Below are positions 45,101-57,296 of a DNA stretch of 64,000 nt, one piece after another. Both the position numbers and the translations under genes were made by a program. The DNA lies in assembly GCA_024734495.1 (NCBI GenBank), contig JALMQS010000073.1:1754674-1818673 (forward strand). The letters run 5' to 3'. Position 1 is the first letter of the stretch. The number at the start of each line of letters is the position of its first letter. The notes below the pieces were generated by a model. That model saw nothing but the letters and a program-made list of their open reading frames with translations, did not search any database and was not told where the DNA came from. Origin of the DNA: Forficula auricularia (Eukaryota; Arthropoda; Insecta; Dermaptera; Forficulidae).

Positions 45101-47168
45101 ATTGTCACAAATCTGATATCCCCTCCCCCCTTATTGTGTGAGGTAATTTTTGGACGACCCCTAATAAGAAATTGTTTTTCCATCTCTATAGCTACATATC
45201 TCAATTAATATTAATTCAACAATTATGAATTTTTTGAATTAAATATTAAAATCTGAAATCTAAAAGAAATTCTTTTTTTATTTTTAATAGCACACCCCTC
45301 TTTTCGTTTACTGAGAAGTTATATTTGATTTCTAAGCCTGAACTCTTCTCTTTCTTCATTTTTTCACTTATTATATATAAATCAACTAATATCTACATAT
45401 TCTTCCAACTCATTCAATGTTGATTTGAATAAATTTTTTGTTAATTCTACAATTTTTCCCATAAAATTTATTTACAACATAGTTATAGGTATAATTTTTA
45501 TGACAAATATTTTATTTCTTTAGAAAGGCTGAAGCTAACTAGGTCTTCTGGATATTTTATCAAAACACAATTTAGCACAGACAAATTCATTTGCACTAAA
45601 AACATTTTTAAAATTTTCTCTTTCCGAAATGAAAGCTGTTTCAAAAACAAAAGCCCTTAATATTTCCTAATCAAAGTATTATTTATTTAAAAAAAAATAT
45701 TTTTGAAGAAGCTAGTTTAAATAAATATCTTTTCATCTCTCTCTCCCCGAATCTAGTCAATGACGATGTATACTGGTAAAACCAAGTTTTATAGCAAAAT
45801 TATTTTTCCTTGTAATCTTATATTTTTGATTTCACTTAAAGTTACATGAATAAATTAGCCTTTATGATACTTCTATTATACTTAAAAGTATACTATAAGA
45901 TTTCATGATGTATGATTGGTGTAAATATATTTTGTAAATAAGAAATATATTCCTATGTGGTCTCTATTAATTGATTAGATGAGCCCAACGCAAAATAGGA
46001 TTCTCGAGTACTAAAAGAAACCTTCTAACATGTACTAATACGTAGATTAATTTTATAAGTTTTTTAATTGTACATTATTATTTCTATTTGAACAATTTTA
46101 CATATCCAATAATGTTAAGTGTTATATATGATTGTTCAAAATGTATTTTTTTTATTTACTCTCGTTTATGCATAATGTTAGGTGTATAATAAAATATGTA
46201 TTATAATATATTGATTCAGAAAATTGAAAAATGTGTTTATTTGAATTGTATAATCTATATAATCATTTTAATCTTATGTATATTATTTATGTATTTTGTA
46301 TTTTCTATTGTTTCGATTAACAAGTAACATGTGAATTTTATTAGATTGTTATATACCTATACTTATTTGTTTTGTATCGTTACTATTTATTTATTAATTT
46401 TACGAACTATAAAAAATCGACTTTTCTATTTGACTTTAAAATTTTTTTAATTTGTATGGTTGTGATATCTATACCTATGTATATTTTATTATATCGTCCT
46501 AACTTTCTTATATTTATATATACCTATATTTCTTCTGTTCTTTTCAAATGTTTGACGAACTAAGTTTATTGTTAGTATATTGTTATGATGAAGAAAATAA
46601 TCCCATTTGTAAAAATGTGATTTTGAAACAAATAAAGAGAATAATAATACTAAGTGAACAAACAAAATCAATCCTAAATACTTTAAGACATTCGTTGAAT
46701 TGATTAGTCATAAATTACTAGTATTTTTTTTCTATTCTCTTCTTAGAGAAATTTTCAATAAAATTGAATATTTTTCTAACAAAAATTGAGATGGGAATTG
46801 ATGCGTGGAAATGCAAAACACTGGTCTAGATGCAATTTCGCTATCTTTTAGGAATTCATATTTTAAAATTGGAAATCGAATAGGTACCTACTACTACAAA
46901 ATTTTGTTTTAATTAATTAAATTATAATTAAAGCTATTCACTTTCTTAAGTAATTTAAATAAAATGAAAAACAAAGCACTACTTTAAAATTTTAAGCAAA
47001 AATTAATCACATTTATTTCTTCCATTTCTCTATAAAAACTAATTTGACGACCAAAATAAAATTTTTACCAATATCTACTTGGATGTTGATTTTTTTTATT
47101 TGGTTGGCTTCAGATACTAAGTCCATTTAGGCAGTTTCTATTCAGTATGATAGTATTTATCATGGCTT
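45101..47168. other. Long AT-rich stretch, nothing recognised
   Basis: About 2 kb of low-GC DNA without termini, tails or a credible frame. Confidence 0.5.
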
Positions 47169-47320
47169 AGTATTAATGTTAGTGAGGGAGTCGAGTCAAA
47201 TTTTTATTCTGCCTCGAGCAAGGCCTGAACTTGGGCCTCCCGCTCCAATATCGTCATCGAGACAACGATACAGAAGCGGTAGCTCCAGCGCGCGCGGTCA
47301 CCGACTCCCCGATTTGGTAT
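47169..47320 (-). repeat. tRNA-derived SINE (class II tRNA-like head), copy 3
   Basis: The reverse complement has GGGGAGTCGGTGACCGCGCG, GCTGG, a long variable-arm region and a degenerate B box (CCCAAGTTCAGGCC), then CTCCCTCACTAAC as in 14731 and 55287. Confidence 0.7.
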
Positions 47321-48539
47321 ATAAATTCATAAGAAAAAAAAACGATTGTTATTTTTTTACTTTTATACCGTTTCGTATTTCCACACTTCAAGTTATTGTG
47401 AACACTATCCTTAAAACTTTTCAAGTTAAATAACCATGGTTAATTTAAAGTTTTTTCTTTATGACCTCGCTTGTTATAAATATACATTATTACACGATGT
47501 TTCCTAATATTTGTAAACAAATTGGAACGTACAAAACTCAGCGGAAAATCATTTAAAAATGTGAATTTACGAAGACTATCAAAGATAATATTAGGTCTAT
47601 TAAATGAGTATTCCAGAAAGGATAGTATTGAACCCAAGTACCAAAAACGCTTATCGGTTATCCTTTGAAACGAACATTATCAGCTAAAATAATTTGTCTA
47701 ATAAGATCTATGATAACTTTAATGAGGTCTCATTTTAAATTGTTTTTTACCAACTTCAAAAAAAGGACGAGGTTTTTTTTATTTTTCGGGCGTAGAAATT
47801 TAGATAAATGAAATTTTTTTCAAAAATAAAGGCTAACAACGGCCACTTTGGAACTATCTCACCGTCATTTTATCAAATTAATATTATAATTATTATTATT
47901 TAATATTTGATAAACAAATATATAAGAATACTAGCTGCAAAGTGGGACTCTGGACCATTCCTGTAAAGCCCCTAAAAGAATCCCCCACCCAACCCAAAAA
48001 AAATATTCAAAAGAACTTCTCCTAGATCCGACACTGGTACAAAATAAGTATTAGTGATTTGATCAAATCTGTTATCCAAAGACATTTTATTGTCCTCATT
48101 TTTTTTTGAATTTTTAATTAAAACTAATAGATGAAAATAAATGAAACATCGTGTAATAGAAAACGAGAATAATAATCACTCATCATTTTCAACTATCATT
48201 ATCCCATTTATTTTGTTTGTAGAGCATTTGGAGATCTTTTTTGATTTTGATTTTCACATTGGTGTAAGATTTAAGTTTATTTAAATAAAAAAGTTGAATT
48301 ATATTAGATATATAATGAGTTGAAATCTATTTTAAGTTTATGAATATGTTTTTCATGTTTCTGGACCTTGTCAAAGAACTATCGATTCAAAAATGAAAAT
48401 GAGTTGATATTTTCTATTCAAGTTCATGTTGAAATCTTTTGTATTTTTCAGTTATATGATTGAATATTGTTTATAAATTCTTGCCTCTATTTCTCTATTT
48501 TCGGATAAACCCTAAATTTCTAATGATTAATATTCATTT
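47321..48539. other. AT-rich stretch, nothing recognised
   Basis: ACCAACTTCAAAAAAAGGAC at about 47748 echoes ACCGACTTCAAAAAAAGGAG at 4642; otherwise nothing. Confidence 0.4.
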
Positions 48540-48900
48540 GGCGTTTTATTTTTCATTTAAAGGGAATAAAACGACAGACGAATCGTGAACCTATTTTGTC
48601 TTCAGGTCTACATCTTATTGGTTTAATTTTGATCGATGCTCAATTTTCTAAAAGGTGAAGTTCCGAGATTTCAATGGGGCTTTCGTTGTAGCGGCTGCTC
48701 CGACCTGAGAGGAGGCGATCCAACGGAACCCATCTTCTGGGATTTTTAGCTAGTTACAATTTTTTCAACTATTTAAAGCTGTGACAAGCTAAAAAGACTC
48801 CTCGCTAATTAGCATTCGTTTGAATTGTTTCCTTTTGATGAGTTAACAAGCGCCATTTGTTAACTCAGTTTATGTCAAGTGATTAATATATGATCCGTCA
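48540..48900. other. GC-richer non-repetitive patch
   Basis: More balanced composition (GGCTGCTCCGACCTGAGAGG) than its flanks, with no frame or repeat match inside the window. Possibly conserved non-coding DNA. Confidence 0.3.
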
Positions 48901-50040
48901 CATCGGTATTAATAAATCTTTAAAATTATCTATAAACGGCATTTATTTTTATTTTTCCTTTCACTTCCTCTTGATCCTTCCGTATCTATATTTTTATTTA
49001 TTTATTAAGCGAATAGATTATTTTGAAAAGGCCACACATAAAGTGAGCATATTTCTAGAAAATAATTCAGTACAAAAAAAAGAAAAAAAAATTATTTCCA
49101 GACATACCATTCCATCTTTTAATATGAATGATATCACGTAAAGCAGCGTTTTCCAAACTTTTTTCAGGTGGGGGCAACTTTTATAAGTCAGAACAGGGTC
49201 GTTCCAGCTCATATCAACCCACTCAATAAACCTAACCATCTCAAATTTTCATGAAATTTGGCACAGGTGTACTATTTATATAGACTTGGAAAAATGCCAA
49301 ATTTCACTCAGTTTTGAATTACAACTATCTAAATTTTCAAAAATTTGTCGAAAAACCTCGATTTTTTTTTAATTGCTCTAGGAGCTCTCCTAATTGAGCT
49401 AGACACCTGGAGAGGTGTCATATTACAGAATTTTTCATGTCCCCTGGTATACAACATACTATAGGCTAACACGAAAATTATTTTGTCAAAATCAAAATTT
49501 TGATTTTAATTTTTTCAAAAAGTACATATTTTAAAATATTCAAATTAATTCCATGAATTGTTAGTATTGTTGTAAATCACCTGGCAAAATATAAATTTGG
49601 GATGATGATGGGTTGATTGTTAAAAAAATTTTAAACTAAAGCTTGATTTTTCATTAATACCTCTATTTAGCTGAATAACATAAGATTGATAATTTTTTAC
49701 AGTACCTTCAAAATAAATATGAACACTAACCTGAAGAAAGAGTACTGTAACGAGTCTAAAGTAAAACTTTTCATTTAGTAGTAGGATATGTTTATCATTT
49801 GAAGTTTGAAAAAGCCACATTTTTAACATAGTAATTTCTTTCCTAGATTTATAAAAATTCTTTGAGAAATTTGTTATTTGTAGAAACAATCCAGGCTGTG
49901 GAATTTCTCAGTTTTTTCTATCTCTAATAAAATGATTTATTTTATTATTTTATTACAACACTGAACTATAAATATATTAGTTTCAATTAAAAAAAATAAA
50001 TAAAAGTCAAACTCAATTTCAATTTAACAATAATTAACAC
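48901..50040. other. AT-rich stretch, nothing recognised
   Basis: No feature supported. Confidence 0.4.
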
Positions 50041-50245
50041 TAAAATAATAAAAGAGTGTGTCTTCTGCTGGAATTGTAAATTAATTCCTGTCATTCAATT
50101 GTAATAGAATGATGAAGAGGGCAAATCCCTCGAAACTATAGTCTCAGTTATAAATAAATAAAATTTATAATTCCAGCAGAAGACACACTCTTTTATTGTC
50201 TCCTACAATATATAAAAATTCTGCTACTCGGCACAAAAACTTTTA
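50041..50245. mobile_element. Palindromic element, second family, copy D
   Basis: AATAAAAGAGTGTGTCTTCT and its inverse at about 50174-50200 enclose ATGATGA-A-GAGGG-loop-CCCTC-GAAAC (50107-50136), a perfect stem with a mutated first base. The right flank TTCTGCTACTCGGCAC is shared with 13530 and 14345. Confidence 0.75.
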
Positions 50246-50821
50246 ATTTAACTAAAATAATACGAATTTTCTTATTAGTGCTTACTGAAATTAAATGATG
50301 ATAGTGAAGTTATGTTAATCTTATTAAATAAAGAAAATTTGATTGAAAAAATAAAAGAAGTGTGGTTTTATCTTAATTTTAACTGAAAACAAGGTAAAAA
50401 TATAGGAAATCAGAATCGTAAAAATGATAACAGATATATTTAGAGTAAAAGAAATGACAAAATTTATTCAAGATTTTAAATTATAAAAGAAGCAAATGAT
50501 GGATATTAGAAAATTTAAATAAAATGTGTGATGCAAGAAAGTAAATATAGATTAAATAGTGATTTTTAAATTTTAAAGAGTTTCGTTCTGAAGAAGCACA
50601 GGTTTCGTCTGACACCCTGGCATGTGCGCTCAATGCCCATGCAGTTAGGTCAGCTCATCTTGGCTGTCATCCAAGGCTGCTCTTATTCGGCGATAGGTAA
50701 ATCGAACGACGGGTGTATGTTTTGCCCTCTCCAAAATTATAATCAGATGCGAGCCTGGAGCTCGCCAAGCCTCAAGATTTTGAGATTATGTGTAGTCAGC
50801 AACCGATGGACAAATATATAC
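50246..50821. other. Unassigned; GC-richer from 50600
   Basis: A 90-codon + frame (50624-50896) runs into the hAT end and is not recognised. Confidence 0.3.
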
Positions 50822-51600
50822 CAGTGGCGTGTGGTCCGTGGATCCTGTCGATGCGGGGTATCCCTAAAATTTCAAACATTTAACGTATTTTCATAAATAT
50901 ATAAGGTCGACTTCAAAACTTCAGGAGGATTTTTAAATTTTCAAATTATTATCCGTTATTTCAAATATTTCTATAGAAAATATGGAAAAGTATGTACCAT
51001 ATGGTATATTGGTTCTCGAAATGAAATAAAATGGTTGCATAGTTTCAAGGGGTAATTAAAATGAATGATTTTTCCGAAAAGGTTGCGGATAGAAGGTTTG
51101 TAGCTCCTGCCTGGTAGATATATTCTTCCAGTTCAAGCATGTTAAAGACAAGTCAAGACGAGTTTTAGTCGAATAAAAATTGTACTCGCTGAGGAACTAT
51201 TTAAATAGTAATAAAACAAAAAAGGAATAAATAATAAATATTTGAGAATTTCTGGACTAATCCATTTCTAAGAATTCTCAATATATAAGATCGGAAATAA
51301 CTAAGAGTGCTATAGACTTGCTTATAGCAATAGAATTGGGAGAAAATTTAAGATTTTCTTATAGGACAGGCTGATTCATTGTGGAAGATGGTCGATTTCC
51401 ATTTCTTTAAGTCACAAGAATTAATTTCTGACTCCTACCTACACTCACACAAAGCTGCATCCGCTTGGGGCGAAGATCCCAAAATATATTTTAAAAAAAT
51501 CTATGTTCAATTTGGAAAAAATGAAACCGTATTCGATGAAATTTGCAAAAAAAAGCGAAGATTAAAATAAAATTTCAAAAAATGAAGGGTACTTTTTAAG

Positions 51601-52517
51601 ACATAAAGATAAAAATAATAAATAATAAAATAATAAATACTATATGAAATATTCATTTGCTATGAGTTAAGATTTCTAGGTAACTTGTTTCACATTAAGG
51701 TAGTTGTTCCGCCAAATGCGTTTTCTAAGGATTTTTTGAAATTTATACAGATTATTATTTAAATACTTCTGCATCGATTGGTGGCAAAACGAAATTTATG
51801 AACAATACAGTTCCGGAGATATTAAATTTCAAAAATCGAGTTTTTGCAGGCTCTTTAACATTGCACTATACGGGATATCGGAAAATTTACATACATACTT
51901 GATTATAATTAAGAAACCCTTCTTACCATTTTTATAAAAAACTAAACCAACATTAAACAATAACCAATACATATTTTAAGATAATTTTGATTCATAGTTA
52001 CAACACAGTTTCTGAGATAATAAGGAATAAATAATGAAAAATGTATTAAAAAAATTTAGACTAAAAACAATTTGGCAACAGCGCATTTATTTAACCAGCG
52101 AAAGATGCATGCGCTAGATTTGTTCAAAATTATAATTTTCATAAGGTGTAACGTAGGCGTTGATTACATTTGTTAAAAAATAACAAAACGATTTTTATAG
52201 AAATTTAAAATGTATTTTATCTGTCATTTTAATATAAAAATATTCAATCTCTCACAATGGTGCCAAATTTGTCAAACAAGCACGGGATTGGATAGAATTG
52301 GTACATAAACAGCAAAAAATTTGGGCTTATGAACTATGAATCCTTATTGTCTGTTCTATATACTCTAGCATTAACTTTTTGCTAGTATTGTCGCGAAACA
52401 ACTACCTTAAAGTAGAAATCTTAACTCATAGTAAATGAATATTTAATTTAATATTTATTTATTTTTATCTTTATTAAAGATGTTTCACCTTGCACCAACA
52501 CCACAATCTCTAGTAAT
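51601..52517 (-). mobile_element. Palindromic retroelement-like insertion in hAT, itself carrying a MITE
   Basis: Flanked by the 11-bp direct repeat TACTTTTTAAG (51590-51600 and 52518-52528). The hAT at 4936 shows this site with a single copy. The right end, inverted, starts GTGTTGGTGCAAGGTGAAAC as in 12571. GAGTTAAGATTTCTAG recurs inverted on either side of the nested MITE. Confidence 0.82.
51695..52410 (-). mobile_element. TTAA-target MITE, long class, copy 2
   Basis: 716 bp between TTAA 51695-51698 and 52407-52410; inverted near-identical copy of 32331-33044. Confidence 0.9.
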
Positions 52518-52649
52518 TACTTTTTAAGACAGCATCCCCAGGTTGAAAAGTCAGCAACCGCCACCGGTACCTATATATTGGCGATGAGAGATATTGTTTT
52601 CAATATTATATATTTCTCCAAATATTGACAATTGGGTGAATGTATATAA

Positions 52650-52840
52650 TATTTAATATTTATTAAAAGAGAAAGAATTTAATTTTTAGGACAAATTCTA
52701 AGATTTAGTAGAAATATTAATAAATTGCGATATCAGGGGGATTCATCCCCTCAGGAGTCGAACCTGAGAACTAACATGCTTTCCGGGCAGTCAGCTGATT
52801 TGAAAATCATTCCAATTTAAAAAAAAGATGCTCAAATCTT
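52650..52840 (-). repeat. tRNA-derived SINE, first family, copy F
   Basis: The reverse complement has CAGGTTCGACTCCTGAGGGG followed by CCCCCTGATATCGCAATTTA and a long A-rich tail. Confidence 0.7.
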
Positions 52841-53309
52841 TAGTTTTATATAATATTTATATTTATATGGATTTTCTCTGATCGATGATGTGTATACCTG
52901 GTGAGTTTTTTATCTTGAGACAGTCTTATAACTCAAAAACAGTTCATTATGTGAAAAAATGTTTCAAATAAAAGTTTATTTATATCAGGGGGGAAACTAA
53001 ACTTAACTATTGTTTGTCGACCTAGAACAAGCTTTCAAGGGTATTTTGAGGTCAACTTCTGTTTTTTAAATAAAAACCTATATGTTTCTGTACATATTCT
53101 GAATCTACAAAAAAACTAAACAACTTTTATAAGAACTATTTTTTTATACAACATCAAATAAAAAAATATTAAATCAATTAGATCTCCAAAAAAATCTTAA
53201 TAATTATTTTTAACAATTATTCAACTTAATTATCAAATAATAATCAGTAAATAATTAATTATTAATTGAATATTTATTAAATCGAAAAGTCACAACAATG
53301 AAAATAAGT

Positions 53310-53826
53310 TTTTAAGGAATTTGGTGTTGGTACTTGGTGAAACATTTTTTAAAATTATTGGATAAAAATACTTGGTAGGTTTCACATTAAGATATAAAAA
53401 AATAAAACGAATTTATTTTTAGAGAATCTTTAATCTCGATATATATATTTCGGGTGACTAACCCATCTTCAGGAGATACAGAAAGTAACTGACCTGAATA
53501 AGTCGAAATTGAATACAAGTCAATGGTAAAATTTATTTTTTAAGATAACAAAAGGGTAAATATTTAAAATTAGTGGAGGGAGAAAAGGTAGGAAGTCTAC
53601 TTTGGATTAATTTTGAATGGCCTTTTGAGAAAAGAGGATTTCGAATTTGAATACAACTCAATGGTAAAATTTATTTTTAAGATAACATAAGGGTAAATAT
53701 TTAAAATTAGTTAAGGGAGAAAAGGTAAAATATATATATCGAGATTAAAGATTCTCTAAAAATAAATTCGTTTTATTTTTTATATCTTAATGTGAAACCT
53801 ACCAAGTATTTTTATCCAATAATTTT
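53310..53826 (+). mobile_element. Palindromic retroelement with 12-bp target duplication
   Basis: Flanked by ATGAAAATAAGT (53298-53309 and 53827-53838). Starts AAGGAATTTGGTGTTGGTAC, ends TGTGAAACCTACCAAG. Arms of more than 80 bp are inverted copies. The minus-strand motif CTGAAGA-T-GGG-loop-CCC-GAAA lies at 53447-53472. Sister of 16041-16577. Confidence 0.85.
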
Positions 53827-53986
53827 ATGAAAATAAGTGTTTATAATGATAAGAACACTTCGTTGTACTCAGATTTAAGAGATTATTTTCCACTTCATAG
53901 AACTATTTAAAATTCTTGAGTTTAAAAAAGTTTATTTCTCGTGTCAATTCAGTAGATAGTTATATTGTATTGCCATAATAAAAATG

Positions 53987-54150
53987 GACCATTTTTTGTT
54001 GAAGACAGAATTGAAATGGTCTTAAGGTGAATGTGGAATGGGGCTGCCATTGAAATGGATGCCGAGCGTTTTCCTGATAGGAATACACCCACCCAAGCTT
54101 CATTTCATCGTGTTATAAATCTGTTAAAAAAAAAACCCCAAGAAACTTAA
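53987..54150 (+). pseudogene. DUF4817-like helix-turn-helix fragment
   Basis: Frame from about 53989 reads FFVEDRIEMVLR, one stop (54028-54030), then AAIEMDAERFPDRNTPTQAS and FHRVINLLKKK before TAA at 54148. This matches the ERIEMVxxxGE...AAxxYAERFPxRxxPSxxTFxRxxxxL pattern of the HTH domain found at the start of many arthropod transposase-like proteins. No catalytic domain follows. Confidence 0.72.
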
Positions 54151-54663
54151 AGGCTCTGAAGAAACTGAAACAGACCAAAATAATAAAATTGGAACTGGAA
54201 TTTTTCCAGAAGACTTTCGGTACACTCTGAAATGTCTCAGAACAGTCTCTGTAAAATTATTAAATTATTAATTATTATTAAATTATTTATTTAATAATTA
54301 AATATTTAATCATTTTTATTTGATAATTAAGTTGAATGATTGTTAAAAATAATTATTAGAATTTTTTTGAGATCTAATTGATTTAATATTTTTTATTATT
54401 TGATGTCGTATAAAAAAATAGTTCTAATAAAAGTTGTTTAGTTTTGTTTGTAGATTCAGAATATCTGCAGAAACATATAGGTTTTATTTAAAAAACAGAA
54501 GTTGACCTCGAAATAACCTTGAAAGCATGTTCTAGGTCGACAAACAATAACGTAGTTAAGTTTCCCCCCTGATATAAATAAACCTTTATTTGGAACTTTT
54601 TTTCATATAATGCACTGTTTTTGAGTTATAAGACTGTCTCAAGATTAAAAAACTCACCCGGTA

Positions 54664-55286
54664 TATAGAAGCAATGGAATGGAGAGAGAGTATAAGAATA
54701 GAAAAGTTGAGATTTGAGAGAAAGTGTGAGCGATGTGAGAAGTGTAGAAAAGGAGGATAGCATATATGGAAAAAGAAAAGTGTGTAGAAAAGAGAGGCTT
54801 TCTTCTCTGTGTTATTCTATTTATTGGTTCTTCTCTCTCCGTTATTATCATCCCTTCTCTCTTGATGACAGGTGATATTGGAGGCGGCCTTTTCCCTCAG
54901 AATGTATTCATTTGTTTTGGCTTTGCACCTTATTTTTTATCTGATTTTAATTTATATTACTTTTCGAAGTTGTATTAGCTGGCTTTATATTAAGAGAAAA
55001 TGAAAAAAAAATTGAATTTACTAAAAAAATATTAAATTATTAACGCATTTGTGTTCTGTTCAATTTTAAGGACAATGGACCATGTTAAGCTTCTCATGAT
55101 GAGAGGAATGGTGTAGAAACTAGAGGCGGCAAGTGGTCTAAAAATCTGGGAGTGCACAATATAAGATTTTAAAATAATAATAAATTTAACCTGAAAATAC
55201 TTTACACTAAAAAATTTATTTAAAATTAAAATAATAATACAAAATGTAAAATATTAAACATTTTCTTATAATGTAAACTATTTTAA
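54664..55286. other. Unassigned stretch
   Basis: A 70-codon + frame (54766-54978) with a hydrophobic centre is present but has no supporting evidence. Confidence 0.3.
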
Positions 55287-55508
55287 GGGGAGTCGGGTTA
55301 GCCGAGCCGACTAACGCGCTGGCCCTCTTCGGCATCGATCGATTACGACGATGTCGGAGCGGAAGGCTTCGAAGGGTTCGATCCTGGCTGGCAAGTAAAA
55401 AATTTCTTCCGGTTAAAAATTCGGCTCCCTCAGTAACCCTACTAACACTTTACTTATGTGCTGTCTAAATGGGCTTTGTTCCCGGTGACAATGAATAAAA
55501 ACAAAAAC
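55287..55508 (+). repeat. tRNA-derived SINE (class II tRNA-like head), copy 2
   Basis: GCCGAGCCGACTAACGCGCTGG and GGGTTCGATCCTGGCTGGC, then CGGCTCCCTCAGTAACCCTA and GTTCCCGGTGACAATGAATA with an A-rich tail. Best-preserved copy with 14731-14934. Confidence 0.88.
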
Positions 55509-57288
55509 CTATTTTAAAATAAAGATATATAATATATTTTGAAATTATCAGGGAACCTGATGTAAAGATGTTTCTGGAGCCTTTTAATCATAAAATAAAC
55601 AGTTTCAAAAAACAAAATACTATTTTAATGGTAAAGATTATCCCCTTTAATTACATTGAACAAATTGGAACGACGTATAATCAAATGATCCCTTTTTAAA
55701 TTTCGCAAGATTTGAATCAATAATTCAACAATTCATAACTTTAGAAAAATGGGACTCTCAAAATTATTATTATTATTATTATTATTATTGAGGCTTTAAA
55801 GGCGCGCGCGACTGCTAAGGTCATTAGGGCCTGAACATTTAGTTAGTTAGCTTTATAACAAACAAGATTGAATTTTATCTAATTTCTAGGCACAAAAAAA
55901 GATTTCCCTTCATCCTCTTGGTTTCAAATACACCAAAGATGTGTGAGATACAGGCTGTCCATATTGTGCCAAAAGATTGGCAGTCTCGAACTTTACCTGC
56001 TAAAAAACGTCATAATTTTTGTGCAGTTCCTTGCCTAGAGATAGAGCAAAATATCCTTTTTTCCGGAGCCAGTAGTATAACGTATGACGCACGTATAGTG
56101 TCATAACAATGTTACTACAGAGCGAACGCACTCCTGGTGTGTGTATTACTGTGACAACCTGTGTAATAACCCTGTTACGATAAGTAATTTATAAAACTTT
56201 CATATGTTTACTTCAATTTCAGCAAAAACCGAGACGAATTATATGATATGACTATATGAAATTTCTTTAATTTTGTCTAAAAAAGAGACACATAAGGGGA
56301 ACTTAAAAAAAAAATAAAAAAAAATAGAAACATTATCTGTAGATTGTTATGTCTCTGAAAATATAACATGACATTGAATAGTCTAATTAAATATATCTTT
56401 ACTTTTCCAATATGTCATCCAAGTAAAATTTTAAATTCGATTTTTTGAAACAAAAAATAATAAAAAGCGATTTCCCAAAAACTAGATTCTTTGTGTTGTG
56501 ATATAACAAGTAAATAGTTAAGAATATACATATTAAATGAAACCACGTTTGTTAAATTTATGAATTTTTAACTAATTTCTATTGTTTTATGGTAATCAAG
56601 CATGTACAAACAAAAATACTAGTTTCATGGGAACGCCTGTTGCTCGTAGGCTATGCAACCTAGAATGAAGCTACGCTTCGAATATGCGTATTTTGTTAGA
56701 TCGGGGCGCTTGAAAATATTTTTTTCAGAATAACAACATTTTAACACAAAATTCTGTTGAAACAGGAAGAAAACGTTATTTTAGAAGTTTTTCTCTGTTT
56801 CAGAAATCCGAATTAAAAAAAAACTTTCTTAGCAAATATTTCCGGATTAAAATTTTATACGAAATTTCATCTTATTAATTAATAAATGGACTAATTATCA
56901 TCTTATTTTTTTTAAATAAAATTTATTATAATTTTCATAATCTCTAAATAGAATTAAAAACCATTTTTTTCTTCCCAAAAAACTATTTATTATCAGAAAA
57001 TTTAAACGAATTAAAAAAGTTTCGAAATAAGTAGTATTATACTATAAAAATAAAGTAATTTTCGAAATCGGCCTATTACTTTTTAGTCATAACTTTAAAT
57101 TTTATATAGTTTTTGGTCTAACGGTATAAACGTAGAATAATTGGTACACCTACCCACATGGCATTTTCTAAAAACTACTTTTTGGGGCTCAGGAGAAAAG
57201 TAAAGATCTGTAAAAATCTTGAGTTCGAATGTCTTCACAAAAAAACAAGATTTCTATTACATCATATAAAAAAACCTCTGTTGCTATT
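55509..57288. other. AT-rich stretch, no gene recognised
   Basis: It holds an ATT trinucleotide run (55767-55790) and an unrecognised 62-codon + frame at 55918-56106. Otherwise nothing. Confidence 0.4.
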
Positions 57289-57296
57289 TGTTACGT

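Larger units (their letters stand above)
50822..52566 (-). mobile_element. hAT element with two nested insertions
   Basis: The left end is CAGTGGCGTGTGG, the right end (inverted) CGGTGGCGGTTGCTGACTTT. The body is homologous to 4936-5747 in reverse. Bases 51601-52517 are a later insertion. Non-coding. Confidence 0.8.
52889..54663 (+). mobile_element. DNA transposon with ~390-bp inverted repeats and HTH fragment
   Basis: The left arm (about 52889-53283) and right arm (about 54258-54663) are inverted copies, both starting from TATACC-GGTGAGTTTTTT, CTTGAGACAGTCTTATAACT and ACAAACAATA. A remnant HTH reading frame lies between, and the retroelement at 53310-53826 is inserted beside the left arm. 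Confidence 0.82.

Noticed and set aside
54766..54978. 70-codon frame with a hydrophobic centre
   Set aside because: No homology, no start context and no neighbours support a gene.
55918..56106. 62-codon + frame
   Set aside because: Varied residues but no family recognised and no splice or promoter support.
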